From Rhinopomastus cyanomelas (Eukaryota > Chordata > Aves > Bucerotiformes > Rhinopomastidae): a stretch of DNA of 64,000 nt. The notes beneath the pieces are model-generated. The model worked only from the letters and a program-made list of their open reading frames with translations, did not search any database and was not told the origin of the DNA. The stretch is from positions 117,807 to 181,806 of the forward strand of contig VXBP01003474.1 of the NCBI GenBank assembly GCA_013400115.1, in the 5' to 3' direction. The position numbers and the translations under genes are program-made. Shown here piece after piece: positions 21,401 to 31,108 of this stretch (position 1 is its first letter; each line of letters begins with the position of its first letter).

Positions 21401-23229
21401 GGGGGGAAGCTCTGCGCTGCGGGGTGTCTCGGAGCATCACGGAGCGGTTTGGATGGGGAAGGACCTACGGGAGCCCCGAGGGCCATCAGTCGAACCCCAG
21501 GGTCTGGCCCTGTCCCGTTGCCCGTCCTTCTGGCCGAGCCCCCCGTCCCCTCCTGAGCGCCGCGACGCCGAGTGTCCCTCAGCCGAGCCCCGGAGGCTCT
21601 GATCCCTGGCGCCGCTCCTCTCGCCGCAGGTCTACGCCGTGGGAGGCTTCGACGGCTTCTGCCGCCTCTCCAGCGTCGAGTGCTACGACCCCTTCTCCAA
21701 CCGCTGGTCGGCCGTGGCCCCGCTGCCGCAGGCGGCGAGCTCGGCGGCCGTGGCCTCCTGCCTGAACAAGCTCTACGTGCTCGGCGGCGCCGTGGCCGAC
21801 ACCGCCAACACCGACACGGTACCGCCGGGACAGGGCTTGGCCAAGGAGGGCGGAGGGGAGCTGCTGGGGAGAGCCCAGCGCGGAGCCACAGGGTGCTGCA
21901 GGGAGGGGAGCATCTCCCTGCTGGGGAAGGGCTGAGGGAGCTGGGGCCCCAACCCCGGAGCCAGCCGAGCGCAGAGGCACCGTCACCCCCTGCCTGCGCC
22001 CCCATAGGTCCCTCATTCTAGCGAGCAGCAGCCTCACCCCGGCAGGCAGAGCCGCGAGGTCCGTCCTCCCAGCCGCGTCTCTCCTCGCAGGTCCAGTGCT
22101 ACGACCCAGAGGAGGACCAGTGGTCGCTCCTGTCGCCCACCCCTTTTCAGCAGCGGTGCCTCAGCGCCGTCTGCTTGGACAACTTCATCTACGTCGTGGG
22201 AGGGCTCCTCAGCCAAATCTTCAGCTATGACCCGAGGACAGACAGCTGGCGAGCGGTGGCCGCCCTCCCCGGGCCTCTGGTAAGGAGGAGGGTCGGGGAA
22301 GAAGCCCTGAGCCTTCCCTTTCCCTCTGGAATGAGCCGGGGGTGATCCTGGCCCTGCGCTGGCCCCTGGCGAGGCTGCACCTCGTGTCCTGGGGGCAGTT
22401 TGGGCACCGCAGCGCAGGAAGGACGTGGAGGGGCTGCAGAGGGGGCAGAGAAGGGCAGCTGGGCTGGCTGGGGGTCTGGAGAACAGGGCTCATGGGGACA
22501 GGCTGAGGGAGCTGAGGGCGGCTCAGCCTGGAGAGGAGGAGGCTGAGGGGAGAGCTCGCTGCTCTCTCCAGCTCCCTGAAGGGAGGGTGCAATGAGGAGG
22601 GGGGTGGCCTCTCCTCCCTAGGGACTGGCGATAGGAGCAGAGGCGGTGGGGCCAGGGGAGGGTCAGGCTGGATCTGAGGACAAACTCCTTCCCAGCAAGA
22701 GCGGGCAGCCCTCGGAACAGGCTGCCCGGGAAGGCACCGTCCCTGCAGGGGTTCAACAGCCGGCCAGCCGGGGGTTTGAGGAGACGGGGTAGCGGTGGCG
22801 GGTTGGACGGTGGGACTGGACGGTCTGGAAGGGCTTCTGCAGCCGGGATGCAGCGCCTGCGGCCCCATCGCTGGCGGCGCTTCGGCTCCCTCGGTCCTCA
22901 CGGGAGCGAGGCGGCAGGGAGCCGGGAGCCGGCAGACACCCCCCGCTCCCCGCTGCTCCCCCGTGCTGGGCAGCAGAGGGCTGAGCCTGTGCGAGGGCTC
23001 CCGCCCTGCTCAGCTCCGGCTCTGCGCTCCCACCCCGCAGGAGAGCTGCGGCCTCACCGTCTGCGGGGGCAAGATCTACGTCCTGGGCGGCCGCGACGAG
23101 CGCGGCGAGGGCACCGACAGAGCCTTCGCCTTCGACCCGGCGGCGGGGGCGGTGGAGCCGCAGCCACCGCTGCAGCGCTGCACCGGCTGCCTCGGCTGCG
23201 TGACCGTCCTGCGGCGCGCGAGCCCGTGA
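17563..23229 (+). CDS. KLHL35: KLHL35, kelch-like protein 35; six exons, complete
   Basis: BTB-BACK-Kelch protein; the family supplies substrate adaptors for cullin-3 ubiquitin ligases, but no firm substrate is known to me for KLHL35. Exons: 17563-18452, 19597-19781, 20473-20591, 21630-21818, 22091-22279, 23041-23229. They join into 586 codons plus stop (human about 583). BTB domain at about residues 45-150 (FTDVVLLIDGQEFPCHRATL), BACK about 157-258, six Kelch blades from about 298 (AEAIVVIGGCDKKG, VYAVGGFDGF, LYVLGG, IYVVGG, IYVLGGRDERGEGTD). The last three exons are each exactly 189 nt. The start was chosen as the first ATG of the open exon; ATG 17575, in frame four codons on, is equally good and would be the start if the AG at 17567-17568 is a splice acceptor. 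An AATAAA lies at 24548-24553. The identification rests on close match across all Kelch blades and on synteny with GDPD5. Confidence 0.96.
18500..19330 (-). repeat. two antisense CR1 3' fragments in KLHL35 intron 1
   Basis: 18500-18790 begins in the TGAGGCTGGAGCAGCCCCCT end. 19025-19330 begins GAATCACAGAACCATGAAGG, an intact CR1 terminus. 18790-19020 is unique. Confidence 0.8.
19597..19781 (+). CDS. KLHL35: KLHL35 exon, Kelch blade 1
   Basis: Acceptor CCCCAG at 19591-19596 and donor GTGAGG at 19782. It encodes FMELAEAIVVIGGCDKKGLL, then FAACALRNDIYLS. Phase 1 at its end. Confidence 0.95.
20120..20420 (-). repeat. CR1 LINE 3' fragment in KLHL35 intron 2
   Basis: Antisense copy with two successive terminus-like segments (GGGTTGGGAGGGACCTTGGG and GGACTGGAAGGGACCTCGAG), ending about 55 bp before the Kelch 2 exon. 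Confidence 0.75.
20473..20591 (+). CDS. KLHL35: KLHL35 exon, Kelch blade 2
   Basis: Acceptor TTTTCAG ends at 20472 and donor GTAGGG starts at 20592. It encodes GGHISSREVWVLSSQLNVWI and KVACLQKGRWRHRMAPLQGK. Length 119 nt, ending in phase 0. Confidence 0.95.
20692..21345 (-). repeat. CR1 LINE 3' fragment in KLHL35 intron 3
   Basis: Antisense copy of about 650 bp, beginning AGAACCAGAATCAGGGCTGG. It closely matches the copy at 6452-7210, so the two belong to the same subfamily. Confidence 0.8.
21630..21818 (+). CDS. KLHL35: KLHL35 exon, Kelch blade 3
   Basis: Acceptor GCCGCAG ends at 21629 and the donor GTACCG at 21819 is a weak match to consensus. It encodes VYAVGGFDGFCRLSSVECYD, then KLYVLGGAVADTANTDT. 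Length 189 nt. Confidence 0.94.
22091..22279 (+). CDS. KLHL35: KLHL35 exon, Kelch blade 4-5
   Basis: Acceptor CTCGCAG ends at 22090 and donor GTAAGG starts at 22280. It encodes VQCYDPEEDQWSLLSPTPFQ, then FIYVVGGLLSQIFSYDPRTD. Length 189 nt. Confidence 0.95.
22390..22850 (+). repeat. CR1 LINE 3' fragment in KLHL35 intron 5
   Basis: Sense copy with GGACAGGCTGAGGGAGCTGA, GGAGGAGGCTGAGGGGAGAG and a degenerate end GGTCTGGAAGGGCTTCTGCA. Confidence 0.8.
23041..23229 (+). CDS. KLHL35: KLHL35 terminal exon, Kelch blade 6
   Basis: Acceptor CCCGCAG ends at 23040. It encodes ESCGLTVCGGKIYVLGGRDE, then CTGCLGCVTVLRRASP and TGA at 23227-23229. Length 189 nt. Confidence 0.95.
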   Translation, partial: ESCGLTVCGGKIYVLGGRDERGEGTDRAFAFDPAAGAVEPQPPLQRCTGCLGCVTVLRRASP

Positions 23230-23579
23230 CCGGCTCCCGCGTGGGGGGCGCCTGGCCTCTGCGAGGGGCCGTCGTGCTCCGCGCCCCCCGCAGCGCCTTC
23301 CCGGCCCGGCCGTGCCCGTGGCTCGGGGCCCGAGCCCAGCAGGAGAACGGAGGGCCGGGAGGCTCGAGGGTCCTTGCAGCCCCCGGACCTTTGCTCGGGG
23401 TCTCCCGGCTGCAGCTCACAGCTTCCCGTCCGTGACGGCAGCAGAGGTTCCCTGTCCCGCAGGGACGAGCCTTGGCTGCCCTCTGATGCCTGAGACTCCG
23501 GCAGCAACAGCTACAGCTGCAGGATCCAAGTCCTCAGTGACAGCTCCTGGGTCTCGTGGCTCTGTGGGACCTGTGTCGA

Positions 23580-24220
23580 ACCACAGAACCTCAGACCCAC
23601 ACGATCTCTCAGGTTGGAGAAGACCCCCGGGAGCATTGAGCTCAACCATCAGCCCCACTCTGCAAGGTCACCCCCAAACCAGAGCCCCCAGCACCACATC
23701 TCAGCCACTTTCAAACTCATCCAGGGATGGGGACTCACCCCCCACCCTGGGCAGCCCAGCCCAGTCCCTGACCACTCTCTCCAGGAAGAATCTCCTCCTG
23801 ATGGCCAGTCTGACTCTCCTCTGGTGGAGCTGGAAGCCCTTCCCTCTGCTTCTGTGGCTACTGCCCTCTGAGCAGAGCCCAGCACCAGCATCTCTGCAGG
23901 GTCCTCTCAGAGAGCTGTGGAGAGCGAGGAGGGCTCCCCTCAGCCTCCTCTTCCTCAGACTAACCAGCCCCAACTCTCCATCTCTCCCCATCAGACTGAT
24001 TATCCAGGCCCTTCCCCAGCTCCGTTGCCCTCCTCTGCCCTCACTCCAGCCCGTCGATGTCTCTCTTGGCCTGAGGTGCCCAAACTGGCCCCAGCACTCA
24101 AGGTGGGGCCTCCCCAGTGCTGAGCACAGGGGGACAATCCCCTCCCTGCTCCTGCTAGATGCACTGTTTCTGACCCAGGCCTGGATGTCCTTGGACCTGA
24201 GAGGTCTTTCACACCCATGA
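23580..24220 (-). repeat. CR1 LINE 3' fragment downstream of KLHL35
   Basis: Antisense copy that starts ACCACAGAACCTCAGACCCA and reaches the deeper region (CTCCTGCTAGATGCACTGTT). If KLHL35 transcripts end at 24548 it lies in their 3' UTR. Confidence 0.8.
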
Positions 24221-24547
24221 GCAGTTAACCCCATCGCGGTGGAGAGCAGAGACTAGGACTTTGGAGCTGAAACCCCCTAATGTGTCTCCACTGGACCCCC
24301 AAAGCCTGCTGAATAATCCAGCCTCTCGCTCTGCTCTGCACTGTTGTGCCCCTGAAGCACCAAGCGCTGTCTCCTTGCATGACGGGGTTTGGGCTGCTGT
24401 CTCCCTGTGTCCTTGCTGTCGAGAGGACAGAGCCAAGAGATCCTTCTGCCCCTAACGTGTGGGAATCCAGCTTGAAGACCTGCAGTGGGGCAGCCATGGA
24501 ACCACACAGGGCTCAGCTCGGCTCTGGAGTGGGCTGGCAAGTAGGGA

Positions 24548-24553
24548 AATAAA
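24548..24553 (+). other. AATAAA, possible KLHL35 polyadenylation signal
   Basis: The only canonical hexamer I found on this strand in the first 1.4 kb after the KLHL35 stop (23229). Use is inferred from position. Confidence 0.35.
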
Positions 24554-24588
24554 CTCCATAGGTAACAGATTCGCGACAGAGTCCCTGG

Positions 24589-24668
24589 GGGGGCCAACCC
24601 TTTGGCTGCACCAACCCTTTGGCTGCACCAACCCTTTGGCTGCACCAACCCCTTGGCTGCACCAACCC
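24589..24668. repeat. 17-bp tandem repeat, about 4.5 copies
   Basis: The unit GGCTGCACCAACCCTTT repeats head to tail, nearly perfectly, about 40 bp after the AATAAA at 24548. Confidence 0.92.
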
Positions 24669-24669
24669 T

Positions 24670-26290
24670 GATGATCCAAGCTGGTTGGGAGCTGGGACTG
24701 GGTGATCTCTCGAGGTCCCTTCCCATCCCTGATGCTCTGTGGGTCACCAGGCACATTTGCTTCTCTGGTGGTCAGAGCCTGGCAGCCACCACCGTCTCCT
24801 CATCAGCCCAAGAGCTCTGCTCCCAGCCCCGTTTGCGGACCCTAGTCGCCATCTGCTGCGACACCAACCCTTCTCCAGCCCCGAGGTTGCCTGGAAGCCC
24901 ATCCCCTTTGACAGCACTGGGGAGGGAGGAGTTTTCCCTCTGCGGCATGACATGGCCCTGGCTGCGAGGCTTCCGAGGTCCCTTCCACCCCCGGTGTTCT
25001 GGGCTTCTGTGGCTGGTGGTTTGAGCCGGGCAGCTCCGGCAGCCCCGGGGCACCCTCAGGCTGCAGTAAAACCCCCATCGCGTCACCTTTCGGGTTCTGT
25101 GCTCTGGGGGTACTTCTCTGTCTCTGGGTGTGCGGCAGTTAAATCTGATCTCTCTCAAGAGCAGGTCGTACAGCTGAAGAGCCACCCCAAGGTAGCCCCG
25201 AGGCAACCTCACCCTGACTGCAGTCTTGCTCTCCACCAGCGGGTGTCAGCTCAGACCCGTCGGTCCCGCTCCGTGCAGCCCTCTCCAGGCTCCTCAGCCA
25301 CCCCACCCTGGCTCTGCTTCGCAGCCGGTGCTTCTCCACCTGGGAAGGGGGTGGTGCCCTCCCCTCGGTGCCCGACCCACCCTTCCAGCTGCGAGCGCAG
25401 GCGCTGGTGAGACGCGGAGAGGAGAAGGTTCTGGGGAGACCCTCTGGAGAAGGCTCTGGGGAGACCTTCTGGGGGCCTTTCAGGGCTTCAAGGGGCCCTG
25501 AAGAAGCTGGGGAGGGACTTTTGAGCAGTGTGGGACAAGGGGTGATGGTTCAGCTGGAAGAGGGAGGCTCAGGCTGAGGAGAGAACAAAGTGACGTTTGA
25601 TGCGGAGGGGGGTGAGAGCCTGGCCCAGGCTGCCCCGAGAGGTGGGAGCAGCTCCATCCCTGGAGCCGTCACAGCTCAGGGTGTCCCTTGGGGCTCTGAG
25701 CACCCTGCTCTGTCGAGGTCCCTTCCGACCCCTAATGACTGGATCCCGGGGATCCTGCTGTGGCAGGGGGATGGGACTGGGTGATCTCTCCAGGACCCTT
25801 CTCTTCCAGCCCCGGCTGCTCTGGGGCTCTGTGATGGTTCTGCCAGGTCAAGAACTAGGGCTGCTCTCTGTTCAGACCCCACCGCACAGGAAGCAGCTGC
25901 AGCCTGAGCTGCTGAAGCACCGAGGGAAACAGTCTGATGGGGGGTATTGGGGTTTGTTAGCGAGCAGAGCCCAGATGGAGCTGGGATGCTCTAATGGGGA
26001 TGAGCTCGACACGGTTTTCACGGCCAGCAGTGGGTTTAGGGACGGGAAAACATCTGTCCATTCCCCAGCTGGCTCCCTGCAGCCGCTGCCCGATGCTCTG
26101 CTCTCCAGCAGGTCAGTCCTCACCCTGTGCTGAGCCAGACCCCAGACAGTAGGATCTCCTCAGCTCTTTCAGCTTTCTCCTTGCCCTGGCACCTGTGGCT
26201 GATCTGGCACCAAGGGGATCCTGCTGTGGCAGGGGGCTGGCAGTGGATGGTCTTTGAGGTCCCTTCCAGCCCCTGATGCTCTGCGAGTCT
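24670..26290 (+). repeat. three sense CR1 terminal fragments with unique sequence between
   Basis: 24670-24745 (GATCTCTCGAGGTCCCTTCC), 25415-25835 and 26205-26290 (TGGTCTTTGAGGTCCCTTCC). The stretches 24750-25410 and 25840-26200 look unique and I see no coding signal in them. Confidence 0.7.
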
Positions 26291-26689
26291 GGGCCCCGTG
26301 GGGCTGGTGCCTTCAAGCGCAGCCGCTGTCTGGCTTCCTCGACACGGAAAAGCCATCTCGGGAGGCGACGGCCTCATCCATCATTGATGGGGGGGTGAGT
26401 TATTGACTCAGACTCATGAAAAATGAAGGGGCTGGTTTAACGTGGAGAGGGAGGGGAACTGCTGTGGGGAGAAGGGGAGCGGGTGGAGGTTGAAGAATTC
26501 AGGTCAAGGCTTTTTAAGAGCCTCGAGGAAACGAGGGAGGGGAGGCCCTCTAGGAATCGCTGGGGAGGGCAACAAGCCTGATGGAGCCTGGCAGCAGCAG
26601 CAGCAGGAGCTCCTGGGGTTCCTGCTGGGCAGCCCTGGGAGGGGCAGAGGGCATCGACACCCTCGGGAGGAGGCAGCCCTGAGAATCCA

Positions 26690-27080
26690 GAATCACAGGA
26701 TCCCAGGGCACCAGGGACTGGAAGGGGCCTCAAAGGATCGTCCGGTCCCACTGGTGAAGCCTGGGGTGGGAAGCTCAGTTGGAAACACCTTCCTGACCGC
26801 CCTCCCCCCATTTCCAGGGCTGCTGCTCATCTCCTACAGCAGCTGCCTGGGAGGCACCTCGGGGATCACCCAGCTCCAGCCCCCTGCCACGGGCAGTGAC
26901 ACCTCCCACTGGCCCAAGGTGCCCACAGCCCCATCGAACCTGGTGCTGGACTTCGCCGGCCACCGCGGGCTGTTGACTCACAAGCCCCATGAACTCTTGG
27001 CCTGAAGAGCTTCTCCAGCAGCAGCTGCCAAGAGGTGAAGACCTTCAGGGGGACATGGAAGGGGCCAAGGGAACATTGCT
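26690..27080 (-). repeat. CR1 LINE 3' fragment
   Basis: Antisense copy beginning AGAATCACAGGATCCCAGGG, with a divergent body. 26300-26690 before it is purine-rich and otherwise featureless. Confidence 0.65.
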
Positions 27081-27228
27081 CTAAGCAACCCCAATGTGAG
27101 GAGGGTGGAGAGGGACTTGACTCCATGGACCCACTGGAAGGTTCAGGGTGGGAAGAGACCCCCCAAGCTGGGCTGCAGCTGCGCTTCTTGCCGTGGAAAC
27201 AAGGAAGAGCTAATGTTTGTCTTCAGCA

Positions 27229-27234
27229 TTTATT
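27229..27234 (-). other. AATAAA on the minus strand
   Basis: TTTATT on the plus strand reads AATAAA on the minus strand. It lies 72 nt past the end of a 339-codon minus-strand open frame that contains the 21-bp repeat. It may mark a distal end of MAP6 or an unknown minus-strand transcript. Confidence 0.35.
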
Positions 27235-27671
27235 GACCATTGGAAAAAAGACACCCCAACGCTAGAAGCCCCCTGGGGCAAGCAAAGGTCACGAGCACGT
27301 CACGATCAACTGGCTAGACATTCACCGGGGGCGCGGGCTGGGGCTGGGGCGTGAGGAGGGGGCGCGTGTGCGTGTGCCCGCGGGGTCGCTCCTCGGCTGG
27401 GACAGCGAGAGGCTCTGAAGAAGAAGAAGAAAGCACCACGAGGAAGATGTGCTCCACACGTCACAGAGACAGAGCCAGGCCACAACCAGGGGTCGTTCGT
27501 TAGACGCTTCCGACCGGCCTCTCCGAGAGGCAACGAGAGTCTGTGGAAACTCGCGGCGGCGCCGGGCAGCAGCTGGGGGGGCCAGGGGGCGCGAAGCCAG
27601 GCGGCGGCAGCAGCAGCTCGGGCGGCGCTAGCACCATTGTTTGCAGAAAGGAGGAGCGGCCTCGGCGGCTC

Positions 27672-27890
27672 CGAGCCATCGATCTGCAGCTCGGAGCCAT
27701 CGATCGGCAGCTTGGAGCCATCGATCGGCAGCTTGGAGCCATCGATCGGCAACTCGGAGCCACTGATCGGCAGCTTGGAGCCATCGATCGGCAGCTTGGA
27801 GCCATCGATCTGCAGCTCGGAGCCATCGATCGGCAGCTTGGAGCCATCGATCGGCAGCTCGGAGCCATCGATCAGCATCTCCGAGCCGTC
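27672..27890. repeat. 21-bp minisatellite, ten copies
   Basis: The unit AGCCATCGATCGGCAGCTTGG (one base over 20; key part GCCATCGATCGGCAGCT) repeats about ten times with small changes and carries an ATCGAT palindrome in most copies. Because 21 is a multiple of three, both strands stay open: the plus frame gives heptads LGAIDRQ, the minus frame GSKLPID. Confidence 0.93.
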
Positions 27891-28434
27891 GGCGGGCAGC
27901 TCAGGAGCTTCCGAAGGGCCAAGTGGGAGGCTGTTGGTGGTTTGGGGGTTGACTTTGTGAAGAAGGAAAAGCCAAACACAGCAGAACCCCAGCGGTGGAG
28001 CAGCTGGAACCGTGGAGCAGGCTGGAAGCCAGTGGGATCGACAGGCCTCCAGACCCCGGCGAGCAGGAGGCGGTGGAGAGGTGGCCTCCTTCCTGATAAA
28101 CCTGAGTGGGGTGGACGGGCGCACAGTCTGCGGCAGGCGGAGCGAAGCAGGAGGCCACCCCGACGCCCGGCTCGGCTGCGGTGCCTGGAGGTGACGGTGA
28201 GGAGCTGGTGCGTGTGGGGCTCCGTCACTGCTCTGCTGCTGGCTGAGGGAGGTCTCCAGGCCCTGCCAGTCTCTCCTGAGCTCTTTCTGCAGCGGTGGAG
28301 CCCTTGCAAGGACCATCTGCTCCACCCAGAGCCAGGCGAGTGGCTCAATGGCCCTCGGAATGCTCCTGCTTCACTAGGGAGCCAAAGTAGACCGCCGGGC
28401 TGCGCTTTGAGGTCAGATGCCACCAGAAATTCAG

Positions 28435-28705
28435 GCATCCCAGAATCATTCTGGTTGGAAAAGACCCCTGGGACCACTGAGCCCAACCATCAGGAAACCA
28501 TCGAGCCCAACCACGTTGTGGCCACTCGCTGCTCATGCAAACAGTGAGATGGTGGCTCTTTGTTGAGCAGCAGCAGTAACCGTGAAGCCCTAGAGGATCG
28601 GCAGTTGACCCAGCGTCCTGGAGGTCCTACAGTCCCAGACTGGTTTGGGTTGGAAGGGGCCTCGGGGATGATCTAGTTCCAACCCCTCTCGCCAGATTAG
28701 ATGTT
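28435..28705 (-). repeat. two short antisense CR1 ends
   Basis: 28435-28520 (AGAATCATTCTGGTTGGAAA) and 28620-28705 (GACTGGTTTGGGTTGGAAGG). Both are just the CR1 terminus. Confidence 0.75.
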
Positions 28706-28869
28706 CTGGGCGTCTTCGTGATGCTCCCGGGGCCAGAGACGGTTACCCTTGAAGGCACTAAGCACAGAGCGGTGGGGCGGCACGGGGCCTCTGACCATCG
28801 CCCCGTCCAGCCCCAAACCGAGAATTCCCAACGCGCTCACTGAGGCGGCGCTGAAGGTCTGGTGTCTCC

Positions 28870-29310
28870 TTCAACATGAAGCTTCAGGCCAAAACATCGC
28901 CAGGAGAATTGTTTGGCATCGTCTTTCCTCACGCAGAGTGGGGATGGCTGTGTGGGGCTACCGGAGCGTGTCTACGTGTGTCCTGGCATGTTCTACCTGC
29001 TGTGAGACCCCATTGTCCCGGCTCTTCCCACCTCCTGTGACGGGGGAGGACTCTACTGAGGAGCGTGAAGATGCAGCTTGGTCTTCCTCACGTAGAGTGG
29101 GATGGGTGTGTGGTACCTGTGGACTCTGCTCAGGAGCACGAAGATGCCTGAAGCAGCTAAATGCTGTTTCATGGCTGTTCCCATCTCCTGCGGCAGGGGA
29201 GGAGATGTTCTACCTGCTGTGACAGCCCATCCTCATGGCTGGCCCCATGTCCTCCGACGGGGAAGGACTCTGCCGAGGAGCATGAAGCCTCACGAAGCAG
29301 TAAAAGCCAA
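28870..29310. repeat. degenerate repeat with shared motifs
   Basis: TTCCTCACG(C/T)AGAGTGGG occurs at about 28925 and 29083; GTTCTACCTGCTGTGA at about 28990 and 29207; and three variants of CTCTGCTGAGGAGCATGAAG at about 29052, 29127 and 29267. It looks like a decayed tandem or nested repeat. I do not recognise the family. Confidence 0.5.
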
Positions 29311-30031
29311 GGAACCCTCTGAGTCTCGGACACTGGAGCTCCTCCGGCTGCTAGCCCCTGGCTGCGACAGGGTGGCTGCTGCGAGCGGCGCCTCCTCGGC
29401 CCCTCTCCGGAGACAAGAGCCGAGAGCAGTCGGAGGAGTGATGGTCGGAGTGGATGGGCCAGCGCTTCTGCATCAGAGCAGAAGGAGCAAGGGGCAGGGA
29501 AGGGGAAGGGAGGGAAGGGGAGGGGAGGGACGCAAAGCTCTGCGCTTGCAAGGACTTCCACAGTTTCACTTCCTGGAGGACTCAGGTCTGGCTTCCCTGG
29601 CCACCTCCTCACAGGAGAGGCTTTGAGGAGACAGGTAGGTGGGTGGTGGCCATTTCCTCTCCCTGGGGCAGGAGGATCTACTCTCCACACAGACAGCCCG
29701 AGGGCTCCGAGCGCGCGGTCCTAGCACAGCTGGGCAGGGGGACACGAGGCACCGCACCTCTGCTCCACGAGGCTTCGGGCTGCTCAGCGCCAGGCAAACG
29801 GGACCACCACACCATCAGCCCAGCTGGCCTGCTGGGGCCAGCAACCAGCACGAGCTGCAGAGCTCTGCTCCTCCTCCCTGCCGGCCTTCTCGCAGCCTTG
29901 GAGCCCCCGCCACCAGCTTCTGCTGCCAAAAGCCAGTTCTGGCGGGGCCAGAGCCTGGCGACGGGGTTCCTCACCCTCCTGTCCCGACCCTTCTTCTCTC
30001 CGATCTCTAAAGCATCTTCACTCGGACACCT

Positions 30032-31108
30032 CCACGGCCACTCAGGTCTGACCCTCCACTGCTCCATCACCTCCATCCACGGCTACACAGGTCTGACCCT
30101 CCACTGCTCCATCACCTCCATCCATGGCCACTCAGGTCTGACCCTCCACTGCTCCATCACCTCCATCCATGGCCACTCAGGTCTGACCCTCCACTGCTCC
30201 ATCACCTCCATCCATGGCCACTCAGGTCTGACCCTCCACTGCTCCATCACCTCCATCCATGGCCACTCAGGTCTGACCCTCCACTGCTCCATCACCTCCA
30301 TCCATGGCCACTCAGGTCTGACCCTCCACTGCTCCATCACCTCCATCCATGGCCACTCAGGTCTGACCCTCCACTGCTCCATCACCTCCATCCATGGCCA
30401 CTCAGGTCTGACCCTCCACTGCTCCATCACCTCCATCCATGGCCACTCAGGTCTGACCCTCCACTGCTCCATCACCTCCATCCATGGCCACTCAGGTCTG
30501 ACCCTCCACTGCTCCATCACCTCCATCCATGGCCACTCAGGTCTGACCCTCCACTGCTCCATCACCTCCATCCATGGCCACTCAGGTCTGACCCTCCACT
30601 GCTCCATCACCTCCATCCATGGCCACTCAGGTCTGACCCTCCACTGCTCCATCACCTCCATCCATGGCCACTCAGGTCTGACCCTCCACTGCTCCATCAC
30701 CTCCATCCATGGCCACTCAGGTCTGACCCTCCACTGCTCCATCACCTCCATCCATGGCCACTCAGGTCTGACCCTCCACTGCTCCATCACCTCCATCCAT
30801 GGCCACTCAGGTCTGACCCTCCACTGCTCCATCACCTCCATCCATGGCCACTCAGGTCTGACCCTCCACTGCTCCATCACCTCCATCCATGGCCACTCAG
30901 GTCTGACCCTCCACTGCTCCATCACCTCCATCCATGGCCACTCAGGTCTGACCCTCCACTGCTCCATCACCTCCATCCATGGCCACTCAGGTCTGACCCT
31001 CCACTGCTCCATCACCTCCATCCATGGCCACTCAGGTCTGACCCTCCACTGCTCCATCACCTCCATCCATGGCCACACAGGTCTGACCCTCCACTGCTCC
31101 ATCACCTC
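30032..31108. repeat. 45-bp minisatellite, about 24 copies
   Basis: The unit, in three parts CATGGCCACTCAGGTCTGAC, CCTCCACTGCTCCATCACCT and CCATC, repeats head to tail. About twenty central copies read identical; the first two copies and the last carry substitutions (CACGGC, GGCTACACAG, GGCCACACAG). C far exceeds G on the plus strand. As 45 is a multiple of three, long open frames run through on both strands (plus HGHSGLTLHCSITSI, minus MEVMEQWRVRPEWPW); these follow from the repeat and are not evidence of a protein. Confidence 0.97.
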
